The position numbers were made by a program, and so were the translations under genes. Below the pieces are notes generated by a model. That model searched no databases. It saw nothing but the letters and a program-made list of their open reading frames with translations, and was not told the origin of the DNA. Positions 9,472 to 19,241 of a DNA stretch of 64,000 nt are shown here, one piece after another. Every line of letters starts with the position of its first letter. Positions within the stretch are counted from its first letter, which is position 1. The stretch is taken from contig NZ_CP104164.1 in the NCBI RefSeq assembly GCF_029981845.1, forward strand, positions 1 to 64,000, in the 5' to 3' direction. This stretch comes from Candidatus Bandiella numerosa. GTDB lineage: Bacteria > Pseudomonadota > Alphaproteobacteria > Rickettsiales > Midichloriaceae.

Positions 9472-9951
9472 TTAATTACTGCAATACTCAGATGAAAAAA
9501 TAATTTCTCCATCATTTACTGGTAATTTTTTGTTATATGACTGAATTTTTTTAGCAGAATTCCAAGAAATATTTTTATAGGATTTTTCATTATCATCCCA
9601 GATAAGATAAGTTAGTAATTCGTCATCAGGGTAATAATCAATTGCCCAACTACCTATAAGCTTTTTATCAAATTTATGCCAGCCTACAATAATAGTATCA
9701 TTGATACTGACACTTCCCTTGGTTGGTTCTAAAATTTTAAGCCAAGCCTGGTACTTCACCGCACCATTTATTTGCCCAATTTTTGCAACACCGATTACTT
9801 TCACTTTAGCAATAATATCACTTTGCTTCAGTAACTGTTCATTAGAAAGCGGAGCAGGCAAAGCATTAGAAAAAATGCTATATAAAATAACAGGTATAGC
9901 AAATAGCAAAGAAAATATGATTTTGTAAATTTTATTTGAAAAGCAAGTCAT
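9472..9951 (-). CDS. Secreted protein of unknown function
   Basis: From ATG at 9951 the product has 159 residues. An upstream GTG at 9972 would overlap the preceding gene, while 9951 leaves a 10-base gap. It has a clear signal sequence (hydrophobic IIFSLLFAIPVILYSIF, then SNALPA), so it is likely periplasmic or outer-membrane associated. The mature part contains LLKQSDIIAKVKVIGVAKIG and a short beta-rich domain with one cysteine near the end; I do not recognise a named family. It is the last gene of the tyrS/lipoprotein run, directly after the disrupted lipoprotein gene. Confidence 0.6.
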   Translation of the reverse strand: MTCFSNKIYKIIFSLLFAIPVILYSIFSNALPAPLSNEQLLKQSDIIAKVKVIGVAKIGQINGAVKYQAWLKILEPTKGSVSINDTIIVGWHKFDKKLIGSWAIDYYPDDELLTYLIWDDNEKSYKNISWNSAKKIQSYNKKLPVNDGEIIFSSEYCSN

Positions 9952-9961
9952 TACTGCTTTT

Positions 9962-10708
9962 TCACTTTTCACATCTATAGCAAAAAGGCTTAAATACTCT
10001 CTTCATTAACAAATCAATCATTTTATTATCTATTTTATCTTGCTTTGCTCTATTATTACTACTTGAAGTAAAAAATGCGTCAGCTTCGTGAGCAGTATTA
10101 TTCCAAAGTAGTTTGCCGGTTTTAGCGTCAATAATACTAATTAAGATTGTTGAACCTGCACTAGGACCACCAGAATAAACACCTGTTACCATTCCTGTCA
10201 AAAAGCTAAGTGCAACTGCTCCACTTGTTTTAGCATAACCAGAAAAATCTACCATCATAATCAAATCAGCGTTTTCAACTTCACCAATACGAGTTGTATA
10301 TTGCTCAAAATTCACATCTATTGCTGATGCATTTTTTTCCTTAAACTGTGGACTATGAAGCGCCTTGATTTCCTCATTATATTTTTGCCTTAATTGCAAA
10401 ACATCATTATAAATACCCCTATCATGAGCATCCTTCCTGCTTAAAAACGAAATTTAAAATCCCTTTAACCTCATCTCTGGTATAACGTTCTCCTTAACAA
10501 GGCTTTCTAAATGATATTCATAATCATAAAACCTTTTTGTTTTACCACCCGCATCAACTGAATTTATTTCTACCTCAACTGGCAATAATACCATTGTATT
10601 GTATTTTGCAATAACTTCTTTATAGTTAGATGTTTGCCTAGTGGTAATAGGCGCACAACTTGTGAACACCAAAACCACTATAGTTAAAAACTTACTTTTG
10701 AATGACAT
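9962..10708 (-). pseudogene. Lipoprotein gene interrupted by an in-frame TAA
   Basis: Two open segments lie in the same frame: 10456-10708 (84 residues starting MSFKSKFLTIVVLVFTSC) and 9962-10453. They are separated only by TAA at 10454-10456. The second part reads on without frame change as ISFLSRKDAHDRGIYNDV and then LQLRQKYNEE. The N-terminus is a lipoprotein signal with a cysteine after VFTS. The C-terminal half contains NADLIMMVDFSGYAKTSG, a glycine-rich hydrophobic stretch, and IDAKTGKLLWNN, as in outer-membrane lipoproteins of the GNA1162/DUF799 sort (tentative). Either a recent nonsense mutation or read-through applies; the remaining codons look intact, which favours recent loss. ATG at 10708 is preferred over 10786, which overlaps the upstream gene. 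Confidence 0.7.
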
Positions 10709-10739
10709 TTTGCTCACAAAATTTATGTCCTGCTTATTA

Positions 10740-11282
10740 TTACTGAGCAGGAATAACTCTCGTACGGTTATCTGAGAAAACCACATAAACTTTCTGTCCT
10801 TTTTGTAATGGATCTTTTTCAGATTGCACCACAGTTAACATACCATTAACCCTTGCAGTCGCAATGACATTTCTTAAAGCAACATTACCTTCATAATAAG
10901 TATCCTTAACATTAGAGATATCAACTTTAACAACATATTCCAAGCCTTTACTGGTACTAAGTGAATCCTGCATAGCAGCTCCAACTAATCCACCCAAAAC
11001 AGCGCCACCTACAGCACCGCCAACTCTTCCAGAGCCTCCACCGATTCCACTTCCAGCTACTCCACCAACTAAAGCGCCGGTTACCAGGCCAGCTGTATTG
11101 CCTTGCAATCTATCAGAATCCTTAACTGTCACAGGACGAACAGAAACAATTTGTCCTTCAAGAGTAAAGTTTGTCGTTGAATCACTAACATACATGCTAT
11201 TTGACAAATCCCTGGCACAGCCAGACATAAAAACCACGATAAAAAGGCATATAAAAATTTTTGAAAAGGTATTTTTGCTCAT
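10740..11282 (-). CDS. Glycine-zipper outer-membrane lipoprotein (SlyB/Pcp-like)
   Basis: Starting at ATG 11282 the product has 180 residues with a lipoprotein signal peptide (IFICLFIVVFMSGC) whose lipobox is MSGC. A long glycine zipper follows in the middle (NTAGLVTGALVGGVAG and GRVGGAVGGAVLGGLVGAAM), then a C-terminal domain ending KGQKVYVVFSDNRTRVIPA, as in the SlyB/17-kDa antigen-like family. Such proteins sit in the outer membrane and are thought to stabilise it. A start 45 bases upstream (11327) is possible, but it would put 15 residues before the signal peptide. It lies 56 bases after tyrS and 31 bases before the broken lipoprotein gene. Confidence 0.8.
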   Translation of the reverse strand: MSKNTFSKIFICLFIVVFMSGCARDLSNSMYVSDSTTNFTLEGQIVSVRPVTVKDSDRLQGNTAGLVTGALVGGVAGSGIGGGSGRVGGAVGGAVLGGLVGAAMQDSLSTSKGLEYVVKVDISNVKDTYYEGNVALRNVIATARVNGMLTVVQSEKDPLQKGQKVYVVFSDNRTRVIPAQ

Positions 11283-11338
11283 ACTGGCTAACTCCATCAT
11301 TTTCAGTAAAAATAAAACTTTCCACAATTTTAGTCAAG

Positions 11339-12571
11339 TTAAAATTGCACTAATATGTGCTTTTTCTTTCCAGTTGAAAGCTTCATTTTATTATCATTAA
11401 AATCACTTTGTTGAATCATGTAATTTATATCGTTTATCACGGCATTATTAATCCTAACACCATTTCCTTGGATTAATTTTCTTGCAGCACCGTTAGATTC
11501 ACATAAATCAGATGAAACTAATAGCTTAAATAGAGGAAAACCACCACTTATATCATTTAAAGTAATGTTAAATTTTGGTAAATTATCACCAATACTATTA
11601 CCTTCAAAAGTTTTTTGAGATGTTGTTTTAGCATTGATAGATGCCTCAATTCCATGACATAATTTCGTTGCCTCATCTGCTAGGATAATTTTAGTATTAT
11701 TTATTTCTTTTCCAGTTAATTTTGAGAGCTTATCAATTTCGTCCAGTGGTAGCTCAGTAAATAACTTTAAAAATTTTGCAACATCAGCATCCTCAGTGTT
11801 TCTCCAAAATTGCCAATATTCATACGAAGACAGCATATCGTCATTTAACCAAACTGCACCACCTTCGGTTTTTCCCATTTTTGCACCACTATTAGTCGTA
11901 AGAAGTGGGGAAGTAAGCCCAAAAACTTCATTACCTAGCTTTTTTCTAATTAACTCAACACCATTTATAATATTGCCCCATTGATCAGAGCCTCCCATCT
12001 GTAATATACACTCTTGTTTCTTGTATAAATAATAAAAATCAAAAGCCTGAAGAAGCATGTAATTAAATTCTAGAAAGCTTAGTGATTGCTCTCTATCGAG
12101 CCTCATCTTAACACTTTCAAAATTTATCATCCTATTGATTGAAAAATGCTTACCAAAATCTCTTAAAAATTCTAGATATTTTAATTCGCTTAACCATTCA
12201 TCATTGTCTAAAATAATGGCTTTATTCTCTGAATCAAAATTCAAAAATTGGTTAAATACTTTTTTTAATGATTTTTTATTTTCTTCTATATCATTATATC
12301 CCAGCATCTTTCTTGCCTCATCCTTACCAGACGGATCTCCTATTTTCGTTGTGCCACCACCAAGTAGAATAATGGGTTGATGCCCAAATTTTTGTAGCCA
12401 TCTTAGCATCATAATTTGAATTAAACTTCCTACATGTAATGATTTTGCAGTACAATCAAAACCTATATATGCTTTTATTTTATTACCTGAGACTTTTTTC
12501 TCTAATTCTTCTAAATTTGTTGCCTGGTATACAAAGCCTCTGTTTTGTAATGTGCTAATGAAATTGGACAT
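11339..12571 (-). CDS. tyrS: Tyrosyl-tRNA synthetase
   Basis: This class I synthetase of 410 residues charges tRNA-Tyr. It carries the HIGH-type motif LHVGS (45-49), the tyrosine-pocket region QGGSDQWGN-like (MGGSDQWGNI, about 194-203), and the KMSKS-type loop KMGKTEGG (about 231). A C-terminal S4 RNA-binding domain (about 345-405) contains ESNGAARKLIQGNGVRINN. Gene order places it between lolC/E (7-base gap) and lipoprotein genes, a run with largely envelope-related neighbours. Confidence 0.97.
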   Translation of the reverse strand: MSNFISTLQNRGFVYQATNLEELEKKVSGNKIKAYIGFDCTAKSLHVGSLIQIMMLRWLQKFGHQPIILLGGGTTKIGDPSGKDEARKMLGYNDIEENKKSLKKVFNQFLNFDSENKAIILDNDEWLSELKYLEFLRDFGKHFSINRMINFESVKMRLDREQSLSFLEFNYMLLQAFDFYYLYKKQECILQMGGSDQWGNIINGVELIRKKLGNEVFGLTSPLLTTNSGAKMGKTEGGAVWLNDDMLSSYEYWQFWRNTEDADVAKFLKLFTELPLDEIDKLSKLTGKEINNTKIILADEATKLCHGIEASINAKTTSQKTFEGNSIGDNLPKFNITLNDISGGFPLFKLLVSSDLCESNGAARKLIQGNGVRINNAVINDINYMIQQSDFNDNKMKLSTGKKKHILVQF

Positions 12572-12578
12572 ATCTTAT

Positions 12579-13823
12579 TTATTCATATCTTAAAGCTTCT
12601 GCAGGTAGCATTTTTGCAGCTTTCCAGGCAGGATATATTGTTGCAAGGAGTGATAATAACATTGATATGGCAACTATGCTAATAATTTCGGCCACATCTG
12701 GTTCTGATGGTAATGAAGTTAAAAAATAAATCATGGGGTCAAATAAAGTGGCACCTGTTGTTGATTCTAATATTTGTTTAATGCGTTCAATATTAATAAC
12801 AAATAGAATGCCAAATATAGAACCAGACATAATACCAACGAAGCCTAAAAAAGCACCAGCCAAAACAAATATCTTAATTATCGAGCTACGAGATGCACCA
12901 ATTGCCCTAAGTATAGCTATGCTTTTGTATTTTTCTTTAACTAACATAGCAAGTCCGGAAATTATGTTAAATGCAGCTATCATAATTATAAGTACCAAAA
13001 TCAAAAACATTGTATTTCGCTCAACCCTCAAAGCATTAATTAATGATTGATTAGCAAGCCCCCAATCAGTAATCAATATATCTTGGTCCGGAATGTCTTT
13101 TATAATAGCTCTTTTGACTTTTTCAATATTCTTTACATTATCCAATATAATCTCAATTTCAGTAATGGATTTATTAGTATTAAACAGCAATTGCGCCGTA
13201 TCGATTGGTATAAAAACTGTACTTGCATTATACTCATACATTCCTACATCAAATATTGCAGAAATATAAAAAGTTTTAATTTTTGGTATTGCTCCAAGTA
13301 TTGTGGCGTCAAATTTCGGCACTATCAATCTCATTTTATCACCTAAATGCAATCCTAAATTTTTAGCTAGTGCGTTGCCGATATAAATTTCATTTTTATC
13401 AAACTTAGATTGCTCGTTTTTTACAATAAAAGCATCCTGCATAATGGGTTTTTTATTTAATGAATCAAAGTTCATTCCCCTAACTAATACACCTGTGGAA
13501 TTTTTATTACTCTCAGCCAGGGCCTGTCCCGTTATCAATGGAGCAACATATTCAACGTTTTTTATATTTTTGATATAACCTATAAGTTCATTATAATTTG
13601 AAATTTTTTGATCATATTTACTTACAGTTATATGGCCATTAATTCCTAGTATTTTTTTGACTAGCTCCACTTCATATCCATTCATCACCGACATAACAAT
13701 TATTAACGTCATCACACCAAGAGCAATGCCAATAGTCGCTAAATAACTTACTAAGGAAATGAATTTATTATTATACCCGATATATCTTTTGGCAATTTTC
13801 CACTCAAAATTCTTAATCATCAT
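12579..13823 (-). CDS. lolC: Lipoprotein-releasing system permease LolC/LolE
   Basis: The 414-residue inner-membrane protein has one N-terminal helix (about 24-50, with GIALGVMTLIIVMSVMNGYE), a large MacB-type periplasmic domain (about 55-265), and three C-terminal helices. These carry FNIISGLAMLVKEK, the AILRAIGASRSSI coupling helix, and a terminal ATIYPAWKAAKMLPAEALRYE. LolCDE extracts lipoproteins from the inner membrane for LolA. Alphaproteobacteria often have a single LolC/E-type permease, so the C versus E label is not resolved. The ATPase lolD, often adjacent, is missing here, but lolA is in the same window at 52108-52704. Confidence 0.92.
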   Translation of the reverse strand: MMIKNFEWKIAKRYIGYNNKFISLVSYLATIGIALGVMTLIIVMSVMNGYEVELVKKILGINGHITVSKYDQKISNYNELIGYIKNIKNVEYVAPLITGQALAESNKNSTGVLVRGMNFDSLNKKPIMQDAFIVKNEQSKFDKNEIYIGNALAKNLGLHLGDKMRLIVPKFDATILGAIPKIKTFYISAIFDVGMYEYNASTVFIPIDTAQLLFNTNKSITEIEIILDNVKNIEKVKRAIIKDIPDQDILITDWGLANQSLINALRVERNTMFLILVLIIMIAAFNIISGLAMLVKEKYKSIAILRAIGASRSSIIKIFVLAGAFLGFVGIMSGSIFGILFVINIERIKQILESTTGATLFDPMIYFLTSLPSEPDVAEIISIVAISMLLSLLATIYPAWKAAKMLPAEALRYE

Positions 13824-13833
13824 ATATACCCCA

Positions 13834-15000
13834 TCACTCCTTAAAAATTTTCATCAGCACCACCGCCATTATTGTTGAAATCAACGATCCAAGGATTATA
13901 CCTATCTTTGCCAATTCCAAGTATATTAAATTATTTTCAAAAGCAATTAGTGCAATAAACAGGCTCATTGTAAATCCTATACCACAAAGTACCGATATGT
14001 AATAATAATGCTTCATTTGTACATTTTCTGGCAATATAATAATCTTTAGAGCTTTTAAAATGTGTACCGTTAATGAAATTCCAAATGCCTTACCTACTAG
14101 CAGTCCCAATACAATTCCTATAACAACCGAATGATGCAAGGAAGCTAAATTAATTGAACCAAAACAAATGCCACTATTAGAAAATGCAAACAAAGGCAAA
14201 ATTAAATATTCAACATATGGAGCCAATACTTTCTCAAGCCTTTTTAGTGGAAAATCATTATTTGATACTTTTAATGGAATAAACATACCAAGTATAACAC
14301 CAGAAATTGTAGAGTGAATTCCAGATTTAAAAAAGAAATACCACATAAATATTCCAATTATTAAGTAAGGTCCCAGCGCAGAAAATTTTGCCCTATTTAG
14401 TAAATACAGAAGTAAGCAACATAGAGTAATTGGAATGAAATAGCCTAAATATAAATCACCACTATAAAATAAGGCTATTATGATAACTGCAATTAAGTCA
14501 TCAATTATGGCAAGTGCAGTCAGGAATACTCTCAGCGTAAGTGGTAATTTTCTACCAAAAACTGCAAAAACACCAAGTGCGAAAGCTATATCTGTTGCTG
14601 CTGGGATTGCCCAGGCTTGCATGGCAATTTCATCATGATGATTGAAAGCTATATAAATCAACACCGGAAATATCACTCCAAAACATGCTGCCACAATTGG
14701 TAAGATTCTTTGAGATTTGCTTTTTAAATGGCCATCAATCATCTCTCTTTTAATCTCCATTCCAACCACTAAAAAAAAGAGCGCCATAAGAAATTCGTTT
14801 ATCCATGCATGAATTGATAGTGAAAAAGAATTTGGTCCTAGCGATATTTGAAAATTTTGCTCAATAAAACGATGATATAAAGAGGCAAATTTTGTGTTGG
14901 CAATAATGATAGCCAGCACTGTGCAACTGAAAAGCAAAAGACCTTTATTAACAGCCTGATGAAATAACAATGCAAAATTTACCAATCTCTGTGGAATCAT
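13834..15000 (-). CDS. nhaA: Na+/H+ antiporter NhaA
   Basis: The 388-residue, 12-helix protein matches NhaA over its full length. It contains FLMALFFLVVGMEIKREM, IPAATDIAFALGVFAVFG with Asp137, and the ion-binding pair Asp167-Asp168 in LAIIDDLIAV. It exchanges sodium for protons across the inner membrane to control cytoplasmic pH and Na+. It starts with ATG at 15000 directly after the CPA2 antiporter gene (18-base gap), so two cation/proton antiporters are paired at the head of this run. Confidence 0.97.
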   Translation of the reverse strand: MIPQRLVNFALLFHQAVNKGLLLFSCTVLAIIIANTKFASLYHRFIEQNFQISLGPNSFSLSIHAWINEFLMALFFLVVGMEIKREMIDGHLKSKSQRILPIVAACFGVIFPVLIYIAFNHHDEIAMQAWAIPAATDIAFALGVFAVFGRKLPLTLRVFLTALAIIDDLIAVIIIALFYSGDLYLGYFIPITLCCLLLYLLNRAKFSALGPYLIIGIFMWYFFFKSGIHSTISGVILGMFIPLKVSNNDFPLKRLEKVLAPYVEYLILPLFAFSNSGICFGSINLASLHHSVVIGIVLGLLVGKAFGISLTVHILKALKIIILPENVQMKHYYYISVLCGIGFTMSLFIALIAFENNLIYLELAKIGIILGSLISTIMAVVLMKIFKE

Positions 15001-15018
15001 TTAGCTATTAAAATTAAG

Positions 15019-16722
15019 TTAGCACTTAAATAATTCATTTTCTTCTATTTTTGAATAATTATTCTTTCTTATCTCCTCTTTTATAGCAAGAATATTATGC
15101 TTTACAGAATCTAAATTTTCCAGAGCAACCCCTCCTAACTGTAGACCAACTTCAATTCTTTCTGGAATCGCACTTTCCGCTCCTAACTTTCTTATATCCT
15201 TACTATGCTTATAATCTTCTGCTCTTGAAATTATTCTAACGTTTTTGTAATTTACAGTTACTTTTTTAGTAGCTTTTCTAAGTGTCACTCTATCACTCAT
15301 GGTTAAAATCATTGCCTTAGCTCTTTTTATACCCAACGCCTGCAAAGTGTTAGTGTCACTTACTTCACCTTGAAATACAGGAAAACCCTGCTGCCTGGCT
15401 TTTTTAACAATTCGTGCATTACTTTCAACTGCTATGTAATTCATTTGTTCTCTATTAAGCATATAAGCTACTATTCTACCTACTCTTCCAAATCCAGCAA
15501 TTATTACATGATCACTTAAATCGCTGATTCCCTTAAATTCCTTATTACTATCAAGCTCTTCTTCTGAATCAAGTCTATCTTCAATTTTAGAGCCTATCAT
15601 TGCAAGTAAAGGTGTTATCCCCATTGACACAGCTACCGCCATCAGCATAAACTCAGAAGTTTTTGCATCAATTATGCCTTTACTCGCAGCTAGATTAAAC
15701 AATATAAATGCAAATTCACTACCCTGAGATAATAATAAAGCTGAATGGACTGTAGCACCCCACCTTAATCTAAATAACTTACAAAGAATCAATATTATTG
15801 TTGCTTTAATAAATATCAAGGCAAATGCAGCCAGTAACACAGCCTTATATTTTTCTTTTATAAATTCCACATCTATTGACATACCAACACTTAAGAAAAA
15901 GAGTCCTAAAAATAACCCTTGAAATGGATGTATACTATCTTCTATTTGGTTTCTGTATTCTGTTTCAGCTATCAATATACCTGCTATAAATGCACCCATA
16001 GCAGATGATAAGCCTAACATGCTTGTGGTATAAGCAGCACCTAGAACAATTAACAATGCTGTAGTTACGTACACTTCATCAGTTTTTACAGATGCAACTA
16101 ACGAGAAAAATGGTCTTAAAAATAATCTTCCAAATACTGTTATCACAGCTATAACCCCTAGCGCTTTTAACCCAGATATCCCTATTACTTGCATAATATG
16201 ATCATTTTTATCTGCAAGTAATGGCATAACTGCAAGCAATGGTACTACTGCTAAATCTTGCATAAGCAGTACCGATAATGATAGCCTTCCAACTTGACTC
16301 GATTGCCTCCCTGCTTCAGAAATAACCTGCAATACTATTGCAGTAGAAGATAACGCTAAGGCACCCCCAACTACTACGGATATTGATGTTGAAAAATTAA
16401 AAAATTTATGTAATACAAAAGCTATTACAGAGGATGTCAAGATAACTTGAAGACCTCCAAAGCCAAAAACATGAAGTCGCATTTTTATAAGTCTATCAAA
16501 TGAAAGTTCTAGACCGATTATAAATAAAAGAAACACAATTCCGAATTCTGCTAAGGAATGTGCATACTCTGGCTCCTTTACTAATCCATAAGCATTTATT
16601 ATTGCACCAGCAACTAGATACCCTAATACTGGATTAGTTTTGAGTTTGTGTAACAAAACTACTACTACAATCGACGATGCTAAAAGAATCAAAACGCTTG
16701 GCAAAAAATCTACTTCACTCAT
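15019..16722 (-). CDS. CPA2 monovalent cation:proton antiporter (KefB/KefC-like)
   Basis: The 567-residue protein has an N-terminal 12-13 helix antiporter domain (to about residue 390) and a C-terminal RCK/TrkA-N nucleotide-binding domain beginning HVIIAGFGRVGRIVAYML (about 408). This architecture is that of KefB/KefC-type K+ efflux systems. The RCK domain is shorter than in E. coli KefC, and no KefF/KefG partner is visible. It is the first gene of the long minus-strand run through nhaA, lolC/E and tyrS, divergent from the dehydrogenase gene at 16804. Confidence 0.9.
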   Translation of the reverse strand: MSEVDFLPSVLILLASSIVVVVLLHKLKTNPVLGYLVAGAIINAYGLVKEPEYAHSLAEFGIVFLLFIIGLELSFDRLIKMRLHVFGFGGLQVILTSSVIAFVLHKFFNFSTSISVVVGGALALSSTAIVLQVISEAGRQSSQVGRLSLSVLLMQDLAVVPLLAVMPLLADKNDHIMQVIGISGLKALGVIAVITVFGRLFLRPFFSLVASVKTDEVYVTTALLIVLGAAYTTSMLGLSSAMGAFIAGILIAETEYRNQIEDSIHPFQGLFLGLFFLSVGMSIDVEFIKEKYKAVLLAAFALIFIKATIILILCKLFRLRWGATVHSALLLSQGSEFAFILFNLAASKGIIDAKTSEFMLMAVAVSMGITPLLAMIGSKIEDRLDSEEELDSNKEFKGISDLSDHVIIAGFGRVGRIVAYMLNREQMNYIAVESNARIVKKARQQGFPVFQGEVSDTNTLQALGIKRAKAMILTMSDRVTLRKATKKVTVNYKNVRIISRAEDYKHSKDIRKLGAESAIPERIEVGLQLGGVALENLDSVKHNILAIKEEIRKNNYSKIEENELFKC

Positions 16723-16803
16723 TAAAATGTTTAATAATTTAAATTTTCATTATATACATAAGGTTTAAGTATACATGTTAGCATTAACTTAATATATAAG
16801 CAA

Positions 16804-17523
16804 TTGCCTTACGCATTAATCACAGGATCAGCCAAAAGAATTGGAAAAGATATAGCAATTTTTTTAGCAAAGAAAGGTTGGGATATTATAATTCACTATA
16901 ACAGCTCATATAATGAAGCCTTTAGGTTACAAAAATCTATAATTTTATTAGGAAGAAAATGCATTTTATACCAAAATGATTTTTCTAAGAATCAAGTCCA
17001 TAGTTTGTTTGATCAGGGACTTTCTATAGAGTTAATTATCAATAATGCATCAATTTTTGAAATGGATTCTTTGCATGATTTAAATCAAGAAAATTTTATT
17101 ACTACAATGAAAATTAATTTCATATCTCCATCATTAATTATTAAAACAATCTTAGATACAAATATCTTCGATAATCAAATTAATATTATAAATATACTAG
17201 ATAGCATTATTTATAAATTGCCTAAAAAATTTACTTCATACTATTTTAGTAAACGGATGCTTGCAGATTTCACAAGGTTATCTGCAAAAATCTACGCTCC
17301 TAAGGCCAGAGTTAATGGCATAGCACCTGGACAAATAATGAAAAATTACAACCAAAGTGAAGAAAATTTCCAAAAAACTTTCCGGAATAACCCTCTTGGT
17401 CATAGTGGTACTATTGAAGAAATTTGCAATACAATTCATTTTATAGTAAAAAATAAATCTATTACTGGTCAAATTATATCTTTAGATGGTGGTGCTCATT
17501 TAGACAATGTCAATTATCCTTAA
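16804..17523 (+). CDS. Short-chain dehydrogenase/reductase, pteridine-reductase-like
   Basis: The 239-residue Rossmann-fold protein has the nucleotide-binding motif TGSAKRIGKDIA (about 7-18), in which TGxxxRIG is typical of pteridine reductases and FolM. It also has the NNAS motif (about 81-84), a catalytic YYFSK (Y-x-x-x-K), and the C-terminal ISLDGGAHL. A dihydrofolate/dihydromonapterin reductase role is plausible; the substrate is inference. The start is TTG at 16804, since no ATG lies in frame upstream. The gene is 9 bases ahead of recR and divergent from the CPA2 antiporter. Confidence 0.8.
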   Translation: MPYALITGSAKRIGKDIAIFLAKKGWDIIIHYNSSYNEAFRLQKSIILLGRKCILYQNDFSKNQVHSLFDQGLSIELIINNASIFEMDSLHDLNQENFITTMKINFISPSLIIKTILDTNIFDNQINIINILDSIIYKLPKKFTSYYFSKRMLADFTRLSAKIYAPKARVNGIAPGQIMKNYNQSEENFQKTFRNNPLGHSGTIEEICNTIHFIVKNKSITGQIISLDGGAHLDNVNYP

Positions 17524-17532
17524 TTCAGCAAA

Positions 17533-18123
17533 ATGCAAATAAATTCTTTAGAACAATTGATAAAGACTTTTTCTAAATTACCTGGCTTAGGGCCTAAATC
17601 AGCTAAAAGAATTTCCTTGCATTTAATCCAAAATAAAGAAAACATGCTGAAATTTTCACAGCTTTTGGAAAACGCATTCGCAGAAATTCAAACTTGTAAT
17701 ATTTGTTTTAACATTGATGTCATAAACCCATGCGAAATTTGTTTAAGTAATAAAAGAGATAAAACTATTTTGTGTGTAGTTGAAAATATATCAGATTTAT
17801 GGGCAATTGAAAAAAGTAAAATTTATTATGGAATGTACCATGTTTTAGGTGGAACATTATCTGCTATCGAAGGTGTAGGACCTAAAAATTTAAATTTCAA
17901 TAATTTTCAAACAAGAGTCGATAATCATCAAGTAAAAGAAGTAATTATTGCGACAAATTCAACACTTGAGGGACAAACAACAGCTCACTATATTGCAAAG
18001 TTGTTAGAAAATATGGACCTAAAAATATCAAGATTGGCAAATGGTATACCTATTGGAACAGAGTTAGATTATATTGATGAGGGAACACTGGCTTTAGCTC
18101 TGAAACTCAGGCATAAATTTTAA
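17533..18123 (+). CDS. recR: Recombination mediator RecR
   Basis: The 196-residue protein works with RecF/RecO to load RecA at gaps. The N-terminal helix-hairpin-helix part (LPGLGPKSAKR, 16-26), a four-cysteine zinc site (C55, C58, C67, C70), the TOPRIM domain starting LCVVENISDLWAIE (about 79), and the C-terminal ATNSTLEGQTTAHYI and LARGIP-like (LANGIPIGTELDYID) motifs are all present. Its stop overlaps the stop of the convergent lptF gene by 4 bases. Confidence 0.97.
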   Translation: MQINSLEQLIKTFSKLPGLGPKSAKRISLHLIQNKENMLKFSQLLENAFAEIQTCNICFNIDVINPCEICLSNKRDKTILCVVENISDLWAIEKSKIYYGMYHVLGGTLSAIEGVGPKNLNFNNFQTRVDNHQVKEVIIATNSTLEGQTTAHYIAKLLENMDLKISRLANGIPIGTELDYIDEGTLALALKLRHKF

Positions 18124-19226
18124 ATTTCCTCACTAATCAACGCCAATTTTTTTTCATTATTCTCATATAGTTTATAATATAAAATCAAAGGTAGTATAAT
18201 ATTGAACATATATACAACAAGATAGTATTTATAACTGATTCGATTAAATATATAGAATGATAAATTAAAGCCTATAATTGATATTACTGAAAGAAAAGTA
18301 TAAAAGCTCAATTTAAAATTTCGCATTCTACTTTCTTCTCTTCGTGTTAAAAAATATAGTGCACTAATAGTAATTGATATTGAGGTTAATGGCCATATTA
18401 ATCTAAAATTACCTTGAGCTCTAAATTTTTCCAGCCTGTTATTAGGAATGTTATTGGAAAAGAGCAATTCAGGAACAGTGAGTTCATAACTATCATCAAT
18501 TAACTTGCCATTAGATTTTTCCCCTTGATTTAAATCCACAGTAAATTCAGAGAATTTAATCATAGAGTATCTTTGTTTATCATTCTGAAATTCTAACTTC
18601 GTTCCATCATAAAGGATGAGTTTATAAACTGTTTTATCATAATAAAATTTTCCAGAGCTAGCTATAAAAGTAATATCCCTATCTGCGTTCTTAGAATTAT
18701 TAATTAATATGTTTTTGAGCAAATTATCACCTTCTTTTTTTTCAATAAATATTGTTAACCCTGCTATCTTGGATATAAAAGTATTAAATTGTATGAGGTT
18801 TACAATTGAGTTTTGGTTAATGCTAAATTTTAAATTCTTAAATTTATTGGAGCTAATGGGCAATACATAAAATGAAATTAATAGATGCATAATTGCAACA
18901 AAAACAGAGAATTTCATAAACGGTTTAACTATATCAATTCTAGTTATGCCTAATGAGTATAAAGCTATTATTTCACTGTCGTATAAAAATTTTTTATATA
19001 CATATAATACAGTAAAAAATAAGGATATTGGTAATATGATAAATAATAATAATGGAATAAGGCATATTGTGAGACTAATAAAATCTAATATTCTTGCTCC
19101 TTGACTCAATATAATTTCTAAATATCTAATTGATTGGACTATCCATGCTATTCCACAAATAGCAAAAGTTATTAACAAAAATGGAAAAAATAAATTTTTA
19201 TATATATTTTTTTCGTAAAGAAACAT
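18120..19226 (-). CDS. lptF: LPS export permease LptF
   Basis: The 368-residue protein has the LptF/LptG layout: three N-terminal helices, a periplasmic beta-jellyroll domain (about 130-265), and three C-terminal helices. The segment GIAWIVQSIRYLEIILSQG and the YDSEIIALYSLGITR coupling loop favour LptF over LptG. With LptB and LptC it extracts LPS from the inner membrane; lptC is at 53834. ATG at 19226 is chosen over TTG at 19232. Either start lies only 9-15 bases behind the 3' end of tRNA-Arg on the same strand, with no Shine-Dalgarno sequence. Confidence 0.88.
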   Translation of the reverse strand: MFLYEKNIYKNLFFPFLLITFAICGIAWIVQSIRYLEIILSQGARILDFISLTICLIPLLLFIILPISLFFTVLYVYKKFLYDSEIIALYSLGITRIDIVKPFMKFSVFVAIMHLLISFYVLPISSNKFKNLKFSINQNSIVNLIQFNTFISKIAGLTIFIEKKEGDNLLKNILINNSKNADRDITFIASSGKFYYDKTVYKLILYDGTKLEFQNDKQRYSMIKFSEFTVDLNQGEKSNGKLIDDSYELTVPELLFSNNIPNNRLEKFRAQGNFRLIWPLTSISITISALYFLTRREESRMRNFKLSFYTFLSVISIIGFNLSFYIFNRISYKYYLVVYMFNIILPLILYYKLYENNEKKLALISEEI

Positions 19227-19241
19227 ATCCAAATGTTCAAA

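Noticed and set aside
10400..10453. Frameshift between the two halves of the broken lipoprotein gene
   Set aside because: Both halves are in the same frame; a single TAA explains the interruption.
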